Below are positions 6,958 to 16,723 of a stretch of DNA of 32,899 nt, piece after piece (within the stretch, counting starts at the first letter, position 1; every line of letters starts with the position of its first letter). Source of the DNA: Helicobacteraceae bacterium (GTDB lineage Bacteria; Campylobacterota; Campylobacteria; Campylobacterales; Sulfurimonadaceae); assembly GCA_947498025.1 (NCBI GenBank), contig CANMJR010000032.1, positions 1 through 32,899 of the forward strand, in the 5' to 3' direction. A model generated the notes under the pieces. The model was not told where the DNA came from. It was given only the letters and a program-made list of their open reading frames with translations, and searched no databases. The translations under genes were made by a program, and so were the position numbers.

Positions 6958-7867
6958 CTTCACTCCAAGTTTTTGGAATATCGCCATCGAGTGTTTTTAA
7001 AAATGCAACAATCGCTTCTGTTTCTTTATCTTCAATGATGGTGCCAAGATTGTAGTAAGACATTTTTATAACTGCTTCTTTCAGAGTGCTTGCAGAGGCA
7101 TCATGAAAATAGGGAGCTGTTTTATTGATATTTCTTAAAGATGGAACTCTGAAAACATTTTTATCCATCTCTTTTTTTGTTAGAGCATAAAGGTCCAGTT
7201 GACCTTCCATATAAGGATACTCGATTACGCTTCCAATCATCTGCATTGAATTCCCGCCTACATTTACACCATTGTGACATGCTGCACATCCATGCTCTTT
7301 AAAAGAGTTAAAACCATCTTTTTCAAGTTGTGTCAGAGAGTTTTCACCCTTTAAAAACCTGTCAAAACTAGAGTTTGGAGTTAAAAGTGTTTCTTCAAAA
7401 GCAACAATTGCATCTTTAAAAAGTTTATAACTAGGCACTTGATTATAGACTTTTTTGAAGGTTGCTTGGTACTCTTTTGATGTGTTTAAGTTGTTCTCTA
7501 CATCTCGGTCACTAGTTCCCATCTCGTAATCCGTATGAATCGGTCCATCAATCTGCTTACTGAGATTGACTGCTCTGCCATTGTAAAATTGTTTGTAGTT
7601 ATTTACTGCATTAAAAACAGTTGGAGTATGGATAACACCTTTTTTATTTTCAACGCCAAGAGAGAGAGCCCGTTTGTCTGCTCCAAAATCACTGTGGCAT
7701 GAGGCACAAGAAACTGTTCTGTCTTTAGAAAAATTTGTATCAAAAAAGAGTTTTTTTCCAAGTGCTACTTTAGCTTTATCAAATGGTTTAACATCCGGAA
7801 TCGGTGTGATTATTTCGGCTGATAAGAGCGTAGTAAATAATAAAAATAGTGCAATAGTTTTATTCAT
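6947..7867 (-). CDS. Dihaem cytochrome c peroxidase (CcpA/MauG family)
   Basis: 306 residues with an N-terminal signal peptide ending about LLSA-E (residues 1-17). Two haem c sites are visible: CASCH (54-58) and CAACH (194-198). Family members sit in the periplasm and reduce hydrogen peroxide to water using electrons from cytochrome c. The conserved ALGKKLFFDTNFS opening, HTPTVFNAVNN, and VFRVPSLRNINKTAPYFHDA segments all match. Start overlaps the stop of the upstream nitrilase-fold gene by four bases (ATGA), and its own end overlaps the EAL gene, so it is co-transcribed. Length is typical for the mature enzyme. Confidence 0.93.
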   Translation of the reverse strand: MNKTIALFLLFTTLLSAEIITPIPDVKPFDKAKVALGKKLFFDTNFSKDRTVSCASCHSDFGADKRALSLGVENKKGVIHTPTVFNAVNNYKQFYNGRAVNLSKQIDGPIHTDYEMGTSDRDVENNLNTSKEYQATFKKVYNQVPSYKLFKDAIVAFEETLLTPNSSFDRFLKGENSLTQLEKDGFNSFKEHGCAACHNGVNVGGNSMQMIGSVIEYPYMEGQLDLYALTKKEMDKNVFRVPSLRNINKTAPYFHDASASTLKEAVIKMSYYNLGTIIEDKETEAIVAFLKTLDGDIPKTWSEDVK

Positions 7868-8673
7868 AAATTTTTTACAGTTGGCAATCTTTTGGCTATC
7901 ATGTCTCTAAAACCCCAGAAACGGCGAGAATGAACTACTTCACTATGGCTCATATCCACTATCATGAGCTCCTCTTTATTTCCGAGGTGATTGAGTATGT
8001 CGCCATCCGGAGAGACCAAAAGTGAGTCTCCGTAAAACTGCCATGTTAAATCTTCGTCTTGATATTCACCGATACGATTTGCCCGTAAAACAAAGCAGTT
8101 GTGCGTAAATGCACGCGATTGAATAAGCATTTTCCATCTCTCAAAGGAGTCAAAAGTTGATACGCTTGGAACAAGTACACAATCTACACTTTTCTCAGCC
8201 ACATGCGACCAAAGCGCATCAAAATGAAGTTCAAATCCGCTCATTACTGCAAATTTGAAATTTCCGATTTTAAATGTCAGTGGTGCTTGCAGAGGTTTTA
8301 TTTCATTTGCAAAGAACTTCTCTTCGTTCCAGTGGGGATAATTGATAAGAAGTTGCTGTTGATAATACGCAGTCGAAGTCGGAGAAAATTTGGCTATGAC
8401 TTTGTAAACCTTTTCTTTTTTTACTACTATGAGGGGGGCTATTATTGTCATTTTATAAGTAGTCGCCAATTCTTTTAAAACCTTACTTTGGTGCTCTGCC
8501 TGCTCTTTTATCATGGCAACTGAGAGTGATTGCAACTCTTTAAAAAAAGGGTTGAGAATGTACTCTCCTAAAAGTAAGACTTTTACACCGTTTTTGCTTG
8601 CAATTCGAATGTAATTGTAGAGTTTTGTAGAACTCATTCCCTGTGCACTGAGTTGTAGGACTGCTGCCTTCAT
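7864..8673 (-). CDS. Nitrilase-fold (carbon-nitrogen hydrolase) protein lacking catalytic Cys and Lys
   Basis: 269 residues with the nitrilase superfamily frame: MKAAVLQLSAQG, LLLGEYILNPFF with the triad Glu at 37, and RAFTHNCFVLRANRIGEY later. The lysine loop reads YQQQLL (104-109) where Y-R-K-x-H-L is usual, giving Gln at 106. The nucleophile elbow reads MSGFELHFDALW where I-C-Y-D-x-R-F-P-E-L is usual, placing Gly 146 (or Ser 145) at the cysteine. Two of three catalytic residues are thus missing, so the protein is probably not an amidase. Coupled to xseB (TAATG) and to the peroxidase gene (ATGA). A structural or ligand-binding role is possible. Confidence 0.8.
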   Translation of the reverse strand: MKAAVLQLSAQGMSSTKLYNYIRIASKNGVKVLLLGEYILNPFFKELQSLSVAMIKEQAEHQSKVLKELATTYKMTIIAPLIVVKKEKVYKVIAKFSPTSTAYYQQQLLINYPHWNEEKFFANEIKPLQAPLTFKIGNFKFAVMSGFELHFDALWSHVAEKSVDCVLVPSVSTFDSFERWKMLIQSRAFTHNCFVLRANRIGEYQDEDLTWQFYGDSLLVSPDGDILNHLGNKEELMIVDMSHSEVVHSRRFWGFRDMIAKRLPTVKNL

Positions 8674-8858
8674 TAGTTGCTCTTTATCTCATTTATTTTA
8701 ATGACTGCATCTTCTAACATTTTTTGAGCCTCTGTAAGTTCGCTCATCCCTTTTTCATACGCTTTTACGCTCTCTTCAAGTGTAATTTCTGGATTCATAA
8801 GCGTCTCTAAGATTTTTTTTGCACTCTCTAATTTTGTTTCAAACTTCTCTTTAGCCAT
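8673..8858 (-). CDS. xseB: Exodeoxyribonuclease VII small subunit
   Basis: 61 residues, KFETKLESAKKILETLMNPEITLEESVKAYEKGMSEL..., a two-helix hairpin with the conserved L-E-E-S-V-K-x-Y-E-x-G-M-x-L signature. Several copies coat the XseA catalytic subunit, which degrades single-stranded DNA; xseA is not in the window. Overlaps metX by eight bases and the nitrilase-fold gene by one. I recall the metX-xseB-nitrilase order from other Campylobacterota. Confidence 0.93.
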   Translation of the reverse strand: MAKEKFETKLESAKKILETLMNPEITLEESVKAYEKGMSELTEAQKMLEDAVIKINEIKSN

Positions 8859-9957
8859 TGAGTATCTCCTTCACATGCTTTTCAAATTTATCTATTTCCA
8901 CCAAAAAAGCATCATGTCCGTAATCGCTATCAATATCGGTGTAGGTATAATTTTTATTGCCAATTTTATTGAGGACACTCTCTATCTCTTTCATCTCAAA
9001 GCTTCTAAAAAGCAAATCATTTTTAAAACTTATAAGATGTAAATCTGCTTGAACCTTTTTTATCGCCTCTTCAAGGGAGTCGAAATCTTTCGCAATATCA
9101 AAAATATTAATCGCTTTTGTGATGTAAAGATAGGCGAGCGGGTCAAACCATTTGGCAAAATTATAACTATTGTACTCTAAGTAGGACTCAACTTGAAACT
9201 TGCCAAAAAGCTCATAAAGCCCATCTGTAAGCCTATACTCCCGTCCAAATTTACTCTGCATGCTCTCCGGCGATAAAAAGCTGATATGTCCCGCCATTCT
9301 TCCAATTGCCATGCCGGATAATCCATGTTTTTTTACATGTTGGCTATCGTAATAGCCCTGTTTAAATTCCGGGTCTCTTAAAATCGCCTCTTGAGAAACT
9401 TTGTTGAAGGCTATCGCCCAGGCTTGCGTTGCGTAGGTTGTAGCCATGGTTATGATTTTTTGAGCAAAATTTGGATAGTGAACTGCAAACGCTAACGCTT
9501 GCATGCCGCCCATTGATCCGCCGATGATGGCATAAACACGGTGAATATTGAGTCTGTCAAAAAGTATTCTTTGCGCTTTTACCATATCTTTTATGGTGAC
9601 AACCGGAAACTTATAGCGGTAATGTTCGTTGTGAGGGTATCTTAAACTTATTGGACCCGTTGAGCCAAAACAGCTCCCAATCACATTCGAGCAAATTACA
9701 AAATATTTGTCGGTATCTATTGCTTTTCCTGAGCCGATTAAGCCATCCCACCATCCGGCCTTATTGTCACCCTCATAAGTACCTGCACAGTGGTGTGAAC
9801 CTGTGAGTGCATGGCAGATTACAATTACATTACTCTTATCTTCATTTAGGTTGCCGTATGTCTCATAAGTAATATCATAAGGCTCCAAAATACGCCCACT
9901 CTCCAAATAAAGAGGGTTTGTAAAATGCTCGGTGTGTGTTTGTAGGTTTAGGGACAA
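8851..9957 (-). CDS. metX: Homoserine O-acetyltransferase
   Basis: 368 residues of the alpha/beta-hydrolase acyltransferase type. Signatures: HALTGSHH, GWWDGLIGSGKAIDT, NVIGSCFGSTGP, and the nucleophile elbow GGSMGGMQA with Ser 148. The Asp is in ISFKNDLLF and the His in DYGHDAFL near the end. It acetylates (or succinylates) homoserine using the CoA thioester, the first committed step to methionine. The start is TTG at 9957, three bases after the metY stop, with GAGG eight bases upstream inside metY. The downstream partner enzyme MetY is the adjacent gene, giving the direct-sulfhydrylation route. Confidence 0.95.
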   Translation of the reverse strand: MSLNLQTHTEHFTNPLYLESGRILEPYDITYETYGNLNEDKSNVIVICHALTGSHHCAGTYEGDNKAGWWDGLIGSGKAIDTDKYFVICSNVIGSCFGSTGPISLRYPHNEHYRYKFPVVTIKDMVKAQRILFDRLNIHRVYAIIGGSMGGMQALAFAVHYPNFAQKIITMATTYATQAWAIAFNKVSQEAILRDPEFKQGYYDSQHVKKHGLSGMAIGRMAGHISFLSPESMQSKFGREYRLTDGLYELFGKFQVESYLEYNSYNFAKWFDPLAYLYITKAINIFDIAKDFDSLEEAIKKVQADLHLISFKNDLLFRSFEMKEIESVLNKIGNKNYTYTDIDSDYGHDAFLVEIDKFEKHVKEILNG

Positions 9958-9960
9958 CTC

Positions 9961-11226
9961 TTACGCCTCTAATGCCTGTTTCATGTCGGCTATCAAATCT
10001 TTTGCAGACTCTAATCCGCAAGAGATTCTGATGAGACCTGAAGGAACTCCGCATGCAATAAGTTCTGATTCAGTTAACTGCTGGTGCGTCGTAGAAGCTG
10101 GATGCGTAATGATTGATTTTGAATCGCCTATGTTTACAACGAGAGAGTAGAGCTTAGTTGCATTTACGATTTTTATTGCTGCGTCGAGATTTTCCACTTC
10201 AAAGCTTAGAAGTCCTGAACATGCACCGTTTTCAAAATATTTTTGAGCATTTGCATAGTTTACATTGCTTTTTAATCCCGGATAATTTACTTTTTTTACT
10301 TTAGGGTGAGACTCTAAAAACTGAGCAAGAGCAAGAGCGTTTGCCGAGTGCTCTTTGATGCGAAGTGAAAGTGTCTCCATCCCTTGAATAAATAACCATG
10401 AGTTAAACGGAGAAGAAGCCGCACCCAAATCTCTTAGAAGCGAGAGTCTTGCGCGAAGAGTAAACGGAGGAAGCGGCACATCTACATAGACCAAACCATG
10501 GTAAGAGTGGTCAGGCTCGTTGAAGTGCGCGTAACGAGCATTGCCTCTGAGTTTTTCTAAAAGACCTTTTCTCTCTACCAAAATTCCGCCGATTGCGAGA
10601 CCTTGCCCTGTCGTATATTTGGATGCACTATGCACAGTTACATCTGCTCCATGTTCAAGCGGACGGCATAAAACAGGAGTTGCAACGGTGTTGTCAACAA
10701 CTGTTAAAATTCCATGTTTGTTTGCAATAGTTGTGATAGCCTCTATGTCCGCCACATCGATACTAGGGTTTGTCAAAGACTCAAAAAAGATAACTTTTGT
10801 TTTGTCATCAATAAGAGCTTCTATAGATTTTGGATTATGCACATCAAAAAATCTAGCTTCGATTCCAAATCGTTTGAGAGTATGTGCAGTTAATGTAAGA
10901 CTTCCACCGTAAAGTTGTCTTGCACAGATGATATTATCTCCTGCCTCGGCAGCGTTTGCAATGGCATAAAAAATTGCACTCATTCCGCTTGAAGTTGCAA
11001 GTGCTGCTTCGCCACCCTCAAGAGAGGCAAACCTTTTCTCGAAAACATCGGTTGTAGGATTGTTTAAACGCGTGTAGATGTTTCCAAGCTCTTTGAGGGC
11101 AAAGAGATTTGCAGCATGTTCTGCATCACGAAACTCATATGCCGTTGTCATGTAAATAGGAACTGCCATAGTTCCCTGAGAATCTTTTGTATATCCTTCG
11201 TGCAGTGCTCTTGTCTGTAAATCCAT
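9961..11226 (-). CDS. metY: O-acetylhomoserine sulfhydrylase (PLP enzyme)
   Basis: 421 residues from ATG 11226; AGGA (11235-11238) favours this start over an ATG five codons upstream. It belongs to the Cys/Met-metabolism PLP family: YTRLNNPTTDVFE, ATSSGMSAI, DNTVATPVLCRPLEHGAD, and SASKYTTGQG with the PLP lysine at 203. The long insert around HFNEPDHSYHGLVY is typical of MetY rather than MetB or MetC. It makes homocysteine from O-acetylhomoserine and sulfide in the cytoplasm. First gene of an apparent six-gene operon (metY, metX, xseB, nitrilase-fold, peroxidase, EAL). Confidence 0.95.
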   Translation of the reverse strand: MDLQTRALHEGYTKDSQGTMAVPIYMTTAYEFRDAEHAANLFALKELGNIYTRLNNPTTDVFEKRFASLEGGEAALATSSGMSAIFYAIANAAEAGDNIICARQLYGGSLTLTAHTLKRFGIEARFFDVHNPKSIEALIDDKTKVIFFESLTNPSIDVADIEAITTIANKHGILTVVDNTVATPVLCRPLEHGADVTVHSASKYTTGQGLAIGGILVERKGLLEKLRGNARYAHFNEPDHSYHGLVYVDVPLPPFTLRARLSLLRDLGAASSPFNSWLFIQGMETLSLRIKEHSANALALAQFLESHPKVKKVNYPGLKSNVNYANAQKYFENGACSGLLSFEVENLDAAIKIVNATKLYSLVVNIGDSKSIITHPASTTHQQLTESELIACGVPSGLIRISCGLESAKDLIADMKQALEA

Positions 11227-11274
11227 CTTGATTTTCCTCATTTTTAAAATGTTCGAGTCTGAAATAATTTTTGT

Positions 11275-11283
11275 ATTTTAGCA
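11275..11283 (-). promoter_or_regulatory. Extended -10 (TGCTAAAAT) upstream of metY
   Basis: TGCTAAAAT on the minus strand, 49 bases before the metY ATG, is the best promoter candidate for the metY operon. A 12-bp palindrome CTTAAGCTTAAG lies just upstream (about 11292-11303) and could be an operator. I see no S-box or other riboswitch in the 49-base leader. Confidence 0.5.
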
Positions 11284-11310
11284 AAAATGACTTAAGCTTA
11301 AGGGAGTGTT

Positions 11311-11802
11311 TTACTCTCTATTTTCACCGTAGATTACGACAGTTCCTGCCACCAAATCGTGAAGAGTTCTTTTGTCGCTTCTAAAAGCTGCCATAATGAA
11401 ACCGAATAAGAGTGGCAAGCTTGAAAGAATATAGCCAAATGAGCGGATAATTGCCTGTTTGTTGTTAATGTCTTGAAATGTTTTTGCATCTACTATTTTA
11501 ACATTGAGTAATTTTTTTCCTGGAGTGGCACCACGCCATTTTTTCCAAAAAAGCATAGTAACGGCTAAAACAGCAAGTTCAAAAAGCAGTTCCCATTTTG
11601 TTGAAGTTTGCGGCTGAACATGCAAGGCTTGCGGATTTCCATTCAGAGCCATTGTCATATTTTGCTGTAACCCGGCAAAATCAAACCAAGCTCCGTCACT
11701 TAAAAAATAGATAACAATTCCAACCGGAACGGCCAAAAAAAGAGTGTCTAAGAGTGATGCGAGAAAACGAACCCAAAAACCTGCATATTTTATATTATTC
11801 AT
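11311..11802 (-). CDS. RDD-family membrane protein
   Basis: 163 residues from MNNIKYAGFWVRFLASLLDTLFL. The opening F-x-x-R-x-x-A-x-x-x-D is the RDD signature, and the second half has KKWRGATPGKKLLNVKIVD and DKRTLHDLVAGTVVIY, also family-typical. Three to four membrane segments are visible (about 15-35, 80-100, 125-145). I chose the ATG at 11802 because the longer frame to 11844 runs back through an 8-bp hairpin with no better ribosome site. RDD proteins have been linked to ion transport but the substrate is unknown. Downstream of guaB and probably co-transcribed. Confidence 0.8.
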   Translation of the reverse strand: MNNIKYAGFWVRFLASLLDTLFLAVPVGIVIYFLSDGAWFDFAGLQQNMTMALNGNPQALHVQPQTSTKWELLFELAVLAVTMLFWKKWRGATPGKKLLNVKIVDAKTFQDINNKQAIIRSFGYILSSLPLLFGFIMAAFRSDKRTLHDLVAGTVVIYGENRE

Positions 11803-11821
11803 TGGGAAATTCCAGAAGTGT

Positions 11822-11847
11822 GGCATGTGCAAATAAATCCACATGCC
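11822..11847 (-). terminator. Hairpin between guaB and the RDD gene
   Basis: GGCATGTG (11822-11829) pairs perfectly with CACATGCC (11840-11847), loop 10 bases, 13 bases after the guaB stop. No U-tract follows, so it is at best an attenuator or mRNA-stabilising stem between guaB and the RDD gene. Confidence 0.45.
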
Positions 11848-11859
11848 GAGATAATTTTA

Positions 11860-13332
<1,473 letters not shown>

Positions 13333-13357
13333 TTATGTTGCTATAAAAATTCTTTGG

Positions 13358-13363
13358 ATTATA
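13358..13363 (-). promoter_or_regulatory. -10 element (TATAAT) for guaB
   Basis: Perfect TATAAT on the minus strand 52 bases upstream of the guaB ATG. The 169-bp spacer to the WD40 gene holds this promoter and nothing else recognisable. Confidence 0.6.
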
Positions 13364-13474
13364 GCTTTGTTGTGGTTAAAACTAGGTAAAGTCATTTTAT
13401 TTGTAGCAGTTAACAGAGTTAAAATAGAGCTATCATTTGACCTTGCTCTCCCTTCTCCCTTTCAGTTATAAAAA

Positions 13475-14422
13475 TCAGTCCAGTAACCAGTAAAAAATAT
13501 CATTACTGCTTCCGACACTGAATATCTCTTTTTCGTTTTTAAACCAGATTTGGTTGATTCTGCTTTTATGAGCAACGAGAGTGTCTCCCAGAGCCTTTGA
13601 CTGTGTGTCAAAGAGTTGGATATTTTGCTCGTCACCGCTGGAAAATGCTCCGATTTTTCCGCTTGGACTCAGACCTACTGAGTAAACTAAAAAATGACTT
13701 TTTATATGGGAGTCTTTTTCTCCGGCTCTGTAAACTGCAACTCTTCTGTCTTGTCCTGCCGTTATGATGACACCGTTGTTATATGCAACGTCATAAACAT
13801 TATCCAAATTTTGAGAAGAGTAGATATGTTCTACCTTTGAACTCATAACATCTATAACCCTCACTTCACCGCTCTCATAGGACATGACCATCTTGCTTTT
13901 ATCACTGTTTAAAGCTATACCGCCCATAGTGCTTTGTGTTACATGGCTTTTATATAAATTGTAGTTTTCCCGAGTGTCATGCAGAATGATGTCAGAGCCG
14001 AAGGTGCCAAACAATATCTTCTCATCATTGATAAACAGAGCCTTTTTTATAGTGAGTTTTTTGCTCTCATTAACAATTTGTTTGAGTTCATATTTCTCAT
14101 AAATCCACACATTTCTATAAGAATTTTCTCCTATGCTGACTATAAGAATTTTATCATCTAGGCAGTCAACACTAATCACATTTTGAAAAATAAGTTTATT
14201 GGTGGCGGTTACAAGTGGGGGAAGTGCTATCTGGTGAATGATTTTTTGCGTTTTTATGTCAAATACATCTACCGTGCCCATATTACACGCGGCATATAAT
14301 TTTTCACCCTTTACTACGAAGCTGTTTATTAAACCTGTGGAGTGAAAAGTTGCAGTTGGATGGAGCTCTTTGGCTAAGAGCGAGTATGAAAACAGTAAAG
14401 AAACTATTATGAGTTTAAACAC
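13475..14422 (-). CDS. Exported WD40-like beta-propeller protein
   Basis: 315 residues from GTG 14422, chosen because AAAGG lies six bases before it and because a TATAAT at 14449-14454 makes the TTG at 14440 too close to the transcription start. The N-terminus VFKLIIVSLLFSYSLLAKE is a signal peptide, so the propeller is periplasmic. Repeated units end in patterns such as VDVFD, IILHD, VRVID, VAVYR, IQLFD and IFYWL, about seven blades. Resembles NapL-like WD40 proteins of epsilonproteobacteria in type, but no nap genes are near, so I do not assign that name. Ligand unknown. Confidence 0.75.
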   Translation of the reverse strand: MFKLIIVSLLFSYSLLAKELHPTATFHSTGLINSFVVKGEKLYAACNMGTVDVFDIKTQKIIHQIALPPLVTATNKLIFQNVISVDCLDDKILIVSIGENSYRNVWIYEKYELKQIVNESKKLTIKKALFINDEKILFGTFGSDIILHDTRENYNLYKSHVTQSTMGGIALNSDKSKMVMSYESGEVRVIDVMSSKVEHIYSSQNLDNVYDVAYNNGVIITAGQDRRVAVYRAGEKDSHIKSHFLVYSVGLSPSGKIGAFSSGDEQNIQLFDTQSKALGDTLVAHKSRINQIWFKNEKEIFSVGSSNDIFYWLLD

Positions 14423-14448
14423 TTCAAACCTTTGTATCAATGAGTTGT

Positions 14449-14454
14449 ATTATA
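14449..14454 (-). promoter_or_regulatory. -10 element (TATAAT) for the WD40 gene
   Basis: TATAAT on the minus strand 26 bases upstream of the chosen GTG; its position decides the start codon of the WD40 gene. Confidence 0.6.
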
Positions 14455-14519
14455 CATGATTTAATAACTTTTTAAAACTAGAGATTCAGACAAAAAAAAT
14501 AGTTATTTTACTATGTGTT

Positions 14520-14774
14520 TCACTCCTTGCAGGATTTGAGTTCAATCTCTAATAGGCGAATTTTTTGCTCCAAAAGTTTATCATCTTCACTTTTTTGAAA
14601 GGCAGTAAGATTATTCGTAAATATAAAAGTAGCAGTTTTTTCAAGAGCTGAATTCTGTTGTGATTTAAGCGCATTCAACTGATTTATTTTTTCGATGCAT
14701 GTAGAATTGTTTTCTGCAATTAGGTTCACATATGAAACGCTCATTAAAAATACTATTTTTAATGAGCGTTTCAT
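14520..14774 (-). CDS. Small exported coiled-coil protein
   Basis: 84 residues. MKRSLKIVFLMSVSYVNLIA is a signal peptide, cleaved near A20. The mature ~64 residues carry two cysteines (CIEKI near the start, SCKE at the end) and a heptad-like helix (LNALKSQQNSALEK..., KLLEQKIRLLEIELKSC); a disulfide between the two Cys could clamp a helical hairpin. No family recognised. The coding sequence of the signal peptide is itself a near-perfect 45-base palindrome (14731-14775) that includes the start codon, which could control translation. It lies 28 bases downstream of gatA. Confidence 0.6.
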   Translation of the reverse strand: MKRSLKIVFLMSVSYVNLIAENNSTCIEKINQLNALKSQQNSALEKTATFIFTNNLTAFQKSEDDKLLEQKIRLLEIELKSCKE

Positions 14775-14775
14775 A
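14731..14775. repeat. 45-nt perfect palindrome over a start codon and signal peptide
   Basis: Arms of 22 bases (14731-14752 and 14754-14775) are exact reverse complements around a single central base. The start codon of the small exported protein lies inside one arm. As RNA it would form a long hairpin with an A/U-rich tip downstream of gatA, able to act as a terminator-like or start-hiding structure. Confidence 0.85.
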
Positions 14776-14802
14776 ATACCTTCGTCTTCAGTTTTTCATA
14801 AT

Positions 14803-16152
14803 CTATGCTTGGCTAGCATAATTTATTTGCTTCTCCAAGCTCAAAGCACCGTCAAAAAGTGTCTGTTCATCGTAAGCTTTGGCGATTAACTGAAGTCCTA
14901 TCGGCATTCCATCTTCTGATTTTGAAATTGGCAGGGCGATTGCCGGGAGTCCTGCTAGGTTTACGCTAATGGTGTAGATGTCACTTAGATACATCTCCAT
15001 CGGGTTTGAAAACTCTCCAAATTTATTTGCAACGCTTGGTGCAACCGGAGAGAGAATCAAATCAACGGTTTCAAATATTTTTGCATACTCATCTTTGATA
15101 AGGTGACGGACTTTTTGTGCTTTTACATAGTACGCGTCATAATATCCGCTAGAGAGCACAAAGTTTCCAAGTAGAATACGGCGTTTCACTTCATCGCCTA
15201 AACCTTCACTTCTTGTTTTTACAAAAGTGTCGTTCAAGTCTTTGCCGATTTTGCGGTTTCCGTAGCGAATGCCGTCGAATCTTGCAAGGTTTGTTGTCGC
15301 CTCTGCCGTTGCCGTTATATAGTAAGCTGAAATGTCGTATTTTGCGTCCATTAGCTCTTTTTCTACTATCTCATGTCCCGCATCTTTGAGTGCTTGTGTC
15401 GCTTTTGCATAGGCATCTTTTACATCTTTTGAAGCATTTTCAATGTACTTTGGAAGTACTGCGATTTTAAGTTTTCTGTCTGGATTTAGATTTGGAGTAA
15501 CTTTATCATCCATTTTGGCATTCGTTGAATCTTTATCGTCAGAACCGCTGATAATGTCATACAAAATCGCCGCATCTTCCACATTCTGAGTCATCGGTCC
15601 GATTTGGTCTAGGCTTGATGCATACGCACCTAAACCGTAACGGCTCACTCTTCCGTAAGTCGGTTTCATCCCGACTATCCCGCAAAATGCGGCAGGCTGG
15701 CGGATACTTCCACCCGTGTCGCTTCCAAGTGCGGCAATGGCAAGACCGGCTCCGACAGCCGCGGCACTTCCGCCACTACTTCCACCAGGAACACGGTCGT
15801 TGGCATGTGGGTTTAATGTTTTGCCGTAAAAGCTAGATTCAGTAGTCGAACCCATGGCAAACTCGTCCATGTTTGTTCTTCCAAACGGGCTTAAACCTGA
15901 TGCCATCATCTTCTCTATAACAGTTGCATTGTAAGGAGCGATGTAACCCTGAAGAATATTTGAGCCGGATGTAATAGACCAATCTCTTACCTGAATGTTG
16001 TCTTTGATAGCGATAGGTACACCTTCACCCATGTTTAGTACATCGATGTACGCGTTTAATTCAGGACGAGCTTCTATCTTAGCTTTTAAATCGTTTTTGA
16101 AATTTTCTAGTTCTTCTTTACTTAATTTTAACGCTTCTTTTAATGTAATCAC
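14803..16152 (-). CDS. gatA: Glu-tRNA(Gln)/Asp-tRNA(Asn) amidotransferase subunit A
   Basis: 449 residues of the amidase-signature family. The Ser-cisSer-Lys triad is Lys 50 (PIAIKDNI), Ser 125 (GGSSGGSAA) and Ser 149 ([16 protein letters not shown]); the spacings 75 and 24 equal those of characterised GatA. GatA releases ammonia from glutamine for the GatB kinase/transamidase. gatB and gatC are not in the window. Start is GTG at 16152 with AGGAAA five bases upstream; a TATAAT at 16185-16190 gives it a private promoter between the cassette array and the gene. The slightly short N-terminus is normal for Campylobacterota. Confidence 0.97.
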   Translation of the reverse strand: MITLKEALKLSKEELENFKNDLKAKIEARPELNAYIDVLNMGEGVPIAIKDNIQVRDWSITSGSNILQGYIAPYNATVIEKMMASGLSPFGRTNMDEFAMGSTTESSFYGKTLNPHANDRVPGGSSGGSAAAVGAGLAIAALGSDTGGSIRQPAAFCGIVGMKPTYGRVSRYGLGAYASSLDQIGPMTQNVEDAAILYDIISGSDDKDSTNAKMDDKVTPNLNPDRKLKIAVLPKYIENASKDVKDAYAKATQALKDAGHEIVEKELMDAKYDISAYYITATAEATTNLARFDGIRYGNRKIGKDLNDTFVKTRSEGLGDEVKRRILLGNFVLSSGYYDAYYVKAQKVRHLIKDEYAKIFETVDLILSPVAPSVANKFGEFSNPMEMYLSDIYTISVNLAGLPAIALPISKSEDGMPIGLQLIAKAYDEQTLFDGALSLEKQINYASQA

Positions 16153-16184
16153 TAGTTTTCCTATGGTTATAAATTATGGGGTGT

Positions 16185-16190
16185 ATTATA
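16185..16190 (-). promoter_or_regulatory. -10 element (TATAAT) for gatA
   Basis: TATAAT in the context TTTTGCTATAATAC, 32 bases before the gatA GTG. It lets gatA be expressed independently of the array upstream. The rest of 16191-16291 shows no gene and no recognisable attC fold. Confidence 0.6.
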
Positions 16191-16291
16191 GCAAAATGTG
16201 TTTATTTTTTCTTTAGCACTGTTTTGCAAGATAAAAAAGAGTCAAAAATTCGCTTGCGTGTTAGTATTGCTCTCTTTGTACTTATTAGATG

Positions 16292-16630
16292 TTACTCATA
16301 TTTTTGACCGTTATATTCTAGCCAACCACCAACATGACGCTTATTTGGATCACGATGTGTCCAATGCACAACTCCACCCTTGGCGTTATTTTCATATTCG
16401 CCACAAAACTTTATATAACCACCTTCTTTTAGTGAATTTACTTTTGGTGCTAAATCAATATTGTGAGCAATTAATAAAGTTTTTCCAGACGATAATTTTA
16501 CTATAAACCTTTGATGACGATTACCTGTATTGTCATCACTAAGCAGTTTAGCAACCTTTCCTGAATCGCACATTTGTGAACCGGCATATATTTCAATGCT
16601 CATAAGCAGTATAAAGAGTATTCTTTTCAT
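16292..16630 (-). CDS. Exported DUF3465 protein (cassette 8)
   Basis: 112 residues from ATG 16630; a longer frame starts inside the attC site and is unlikely. MKRILFILLMSIEIYAG is a signal peptide. The mature part, GKVAKLLSDDNTGNRHQRFIV, TLLIAHNIDLAPKV, then CGEYENNAKGGVVHWTHRDP and GGWLEYNG, matches DUF3465 as I know it, an OB-fold-like exported family that I recall as frequent in Vibrio integron cassettes. Function unknown. It is the last cassette; its stop TAA lies in a GAGTAAC box (16291-16297) that looks like an R'' box, but no palindrome or R' box follows, so its attC seems lost. Confidence 0.85.
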   Translation of the reverse strand: MKRILFILLMSIEIYAGSQMCDSGKVAKLLSDDNTGNRHQRFIVKLSSGKTLLIAHNIDLAPKVNSLKEGGYIKFCGEYENNAKGGVVHWTHRDPNKRHVGGWLEYNGQKYE

Positions 16631-16655
16631 TTTAAATCCAATCTTGTTTTTTTTC

Positions 16656-16723
16656 ATATAACGTTTAAATAGAGCGAATAAATTGCCGCTAGGCTACTTA
16701 TTCGCTTTTATGTTCTGTTAACT
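16656..16723 (-). other. attC site 7
   Basis: 68 bp. Minus-strand boxes AGTTAAC (R'') and GTTATAT (R'). Stem AGCGAATAA (16673-16681) pairs with 16698-16706. The brnA-like stop codon lies in the R'' box. Nearly the same sequence as attC 2 and attC 3. Confidence 0.88.

Noticed and set aside
11227-11310. Methionine riboswitch in front of metY
   Set aside because: The leader is under 50 bases from the likely transcription start and has no S-box or other recognisable aptamer.
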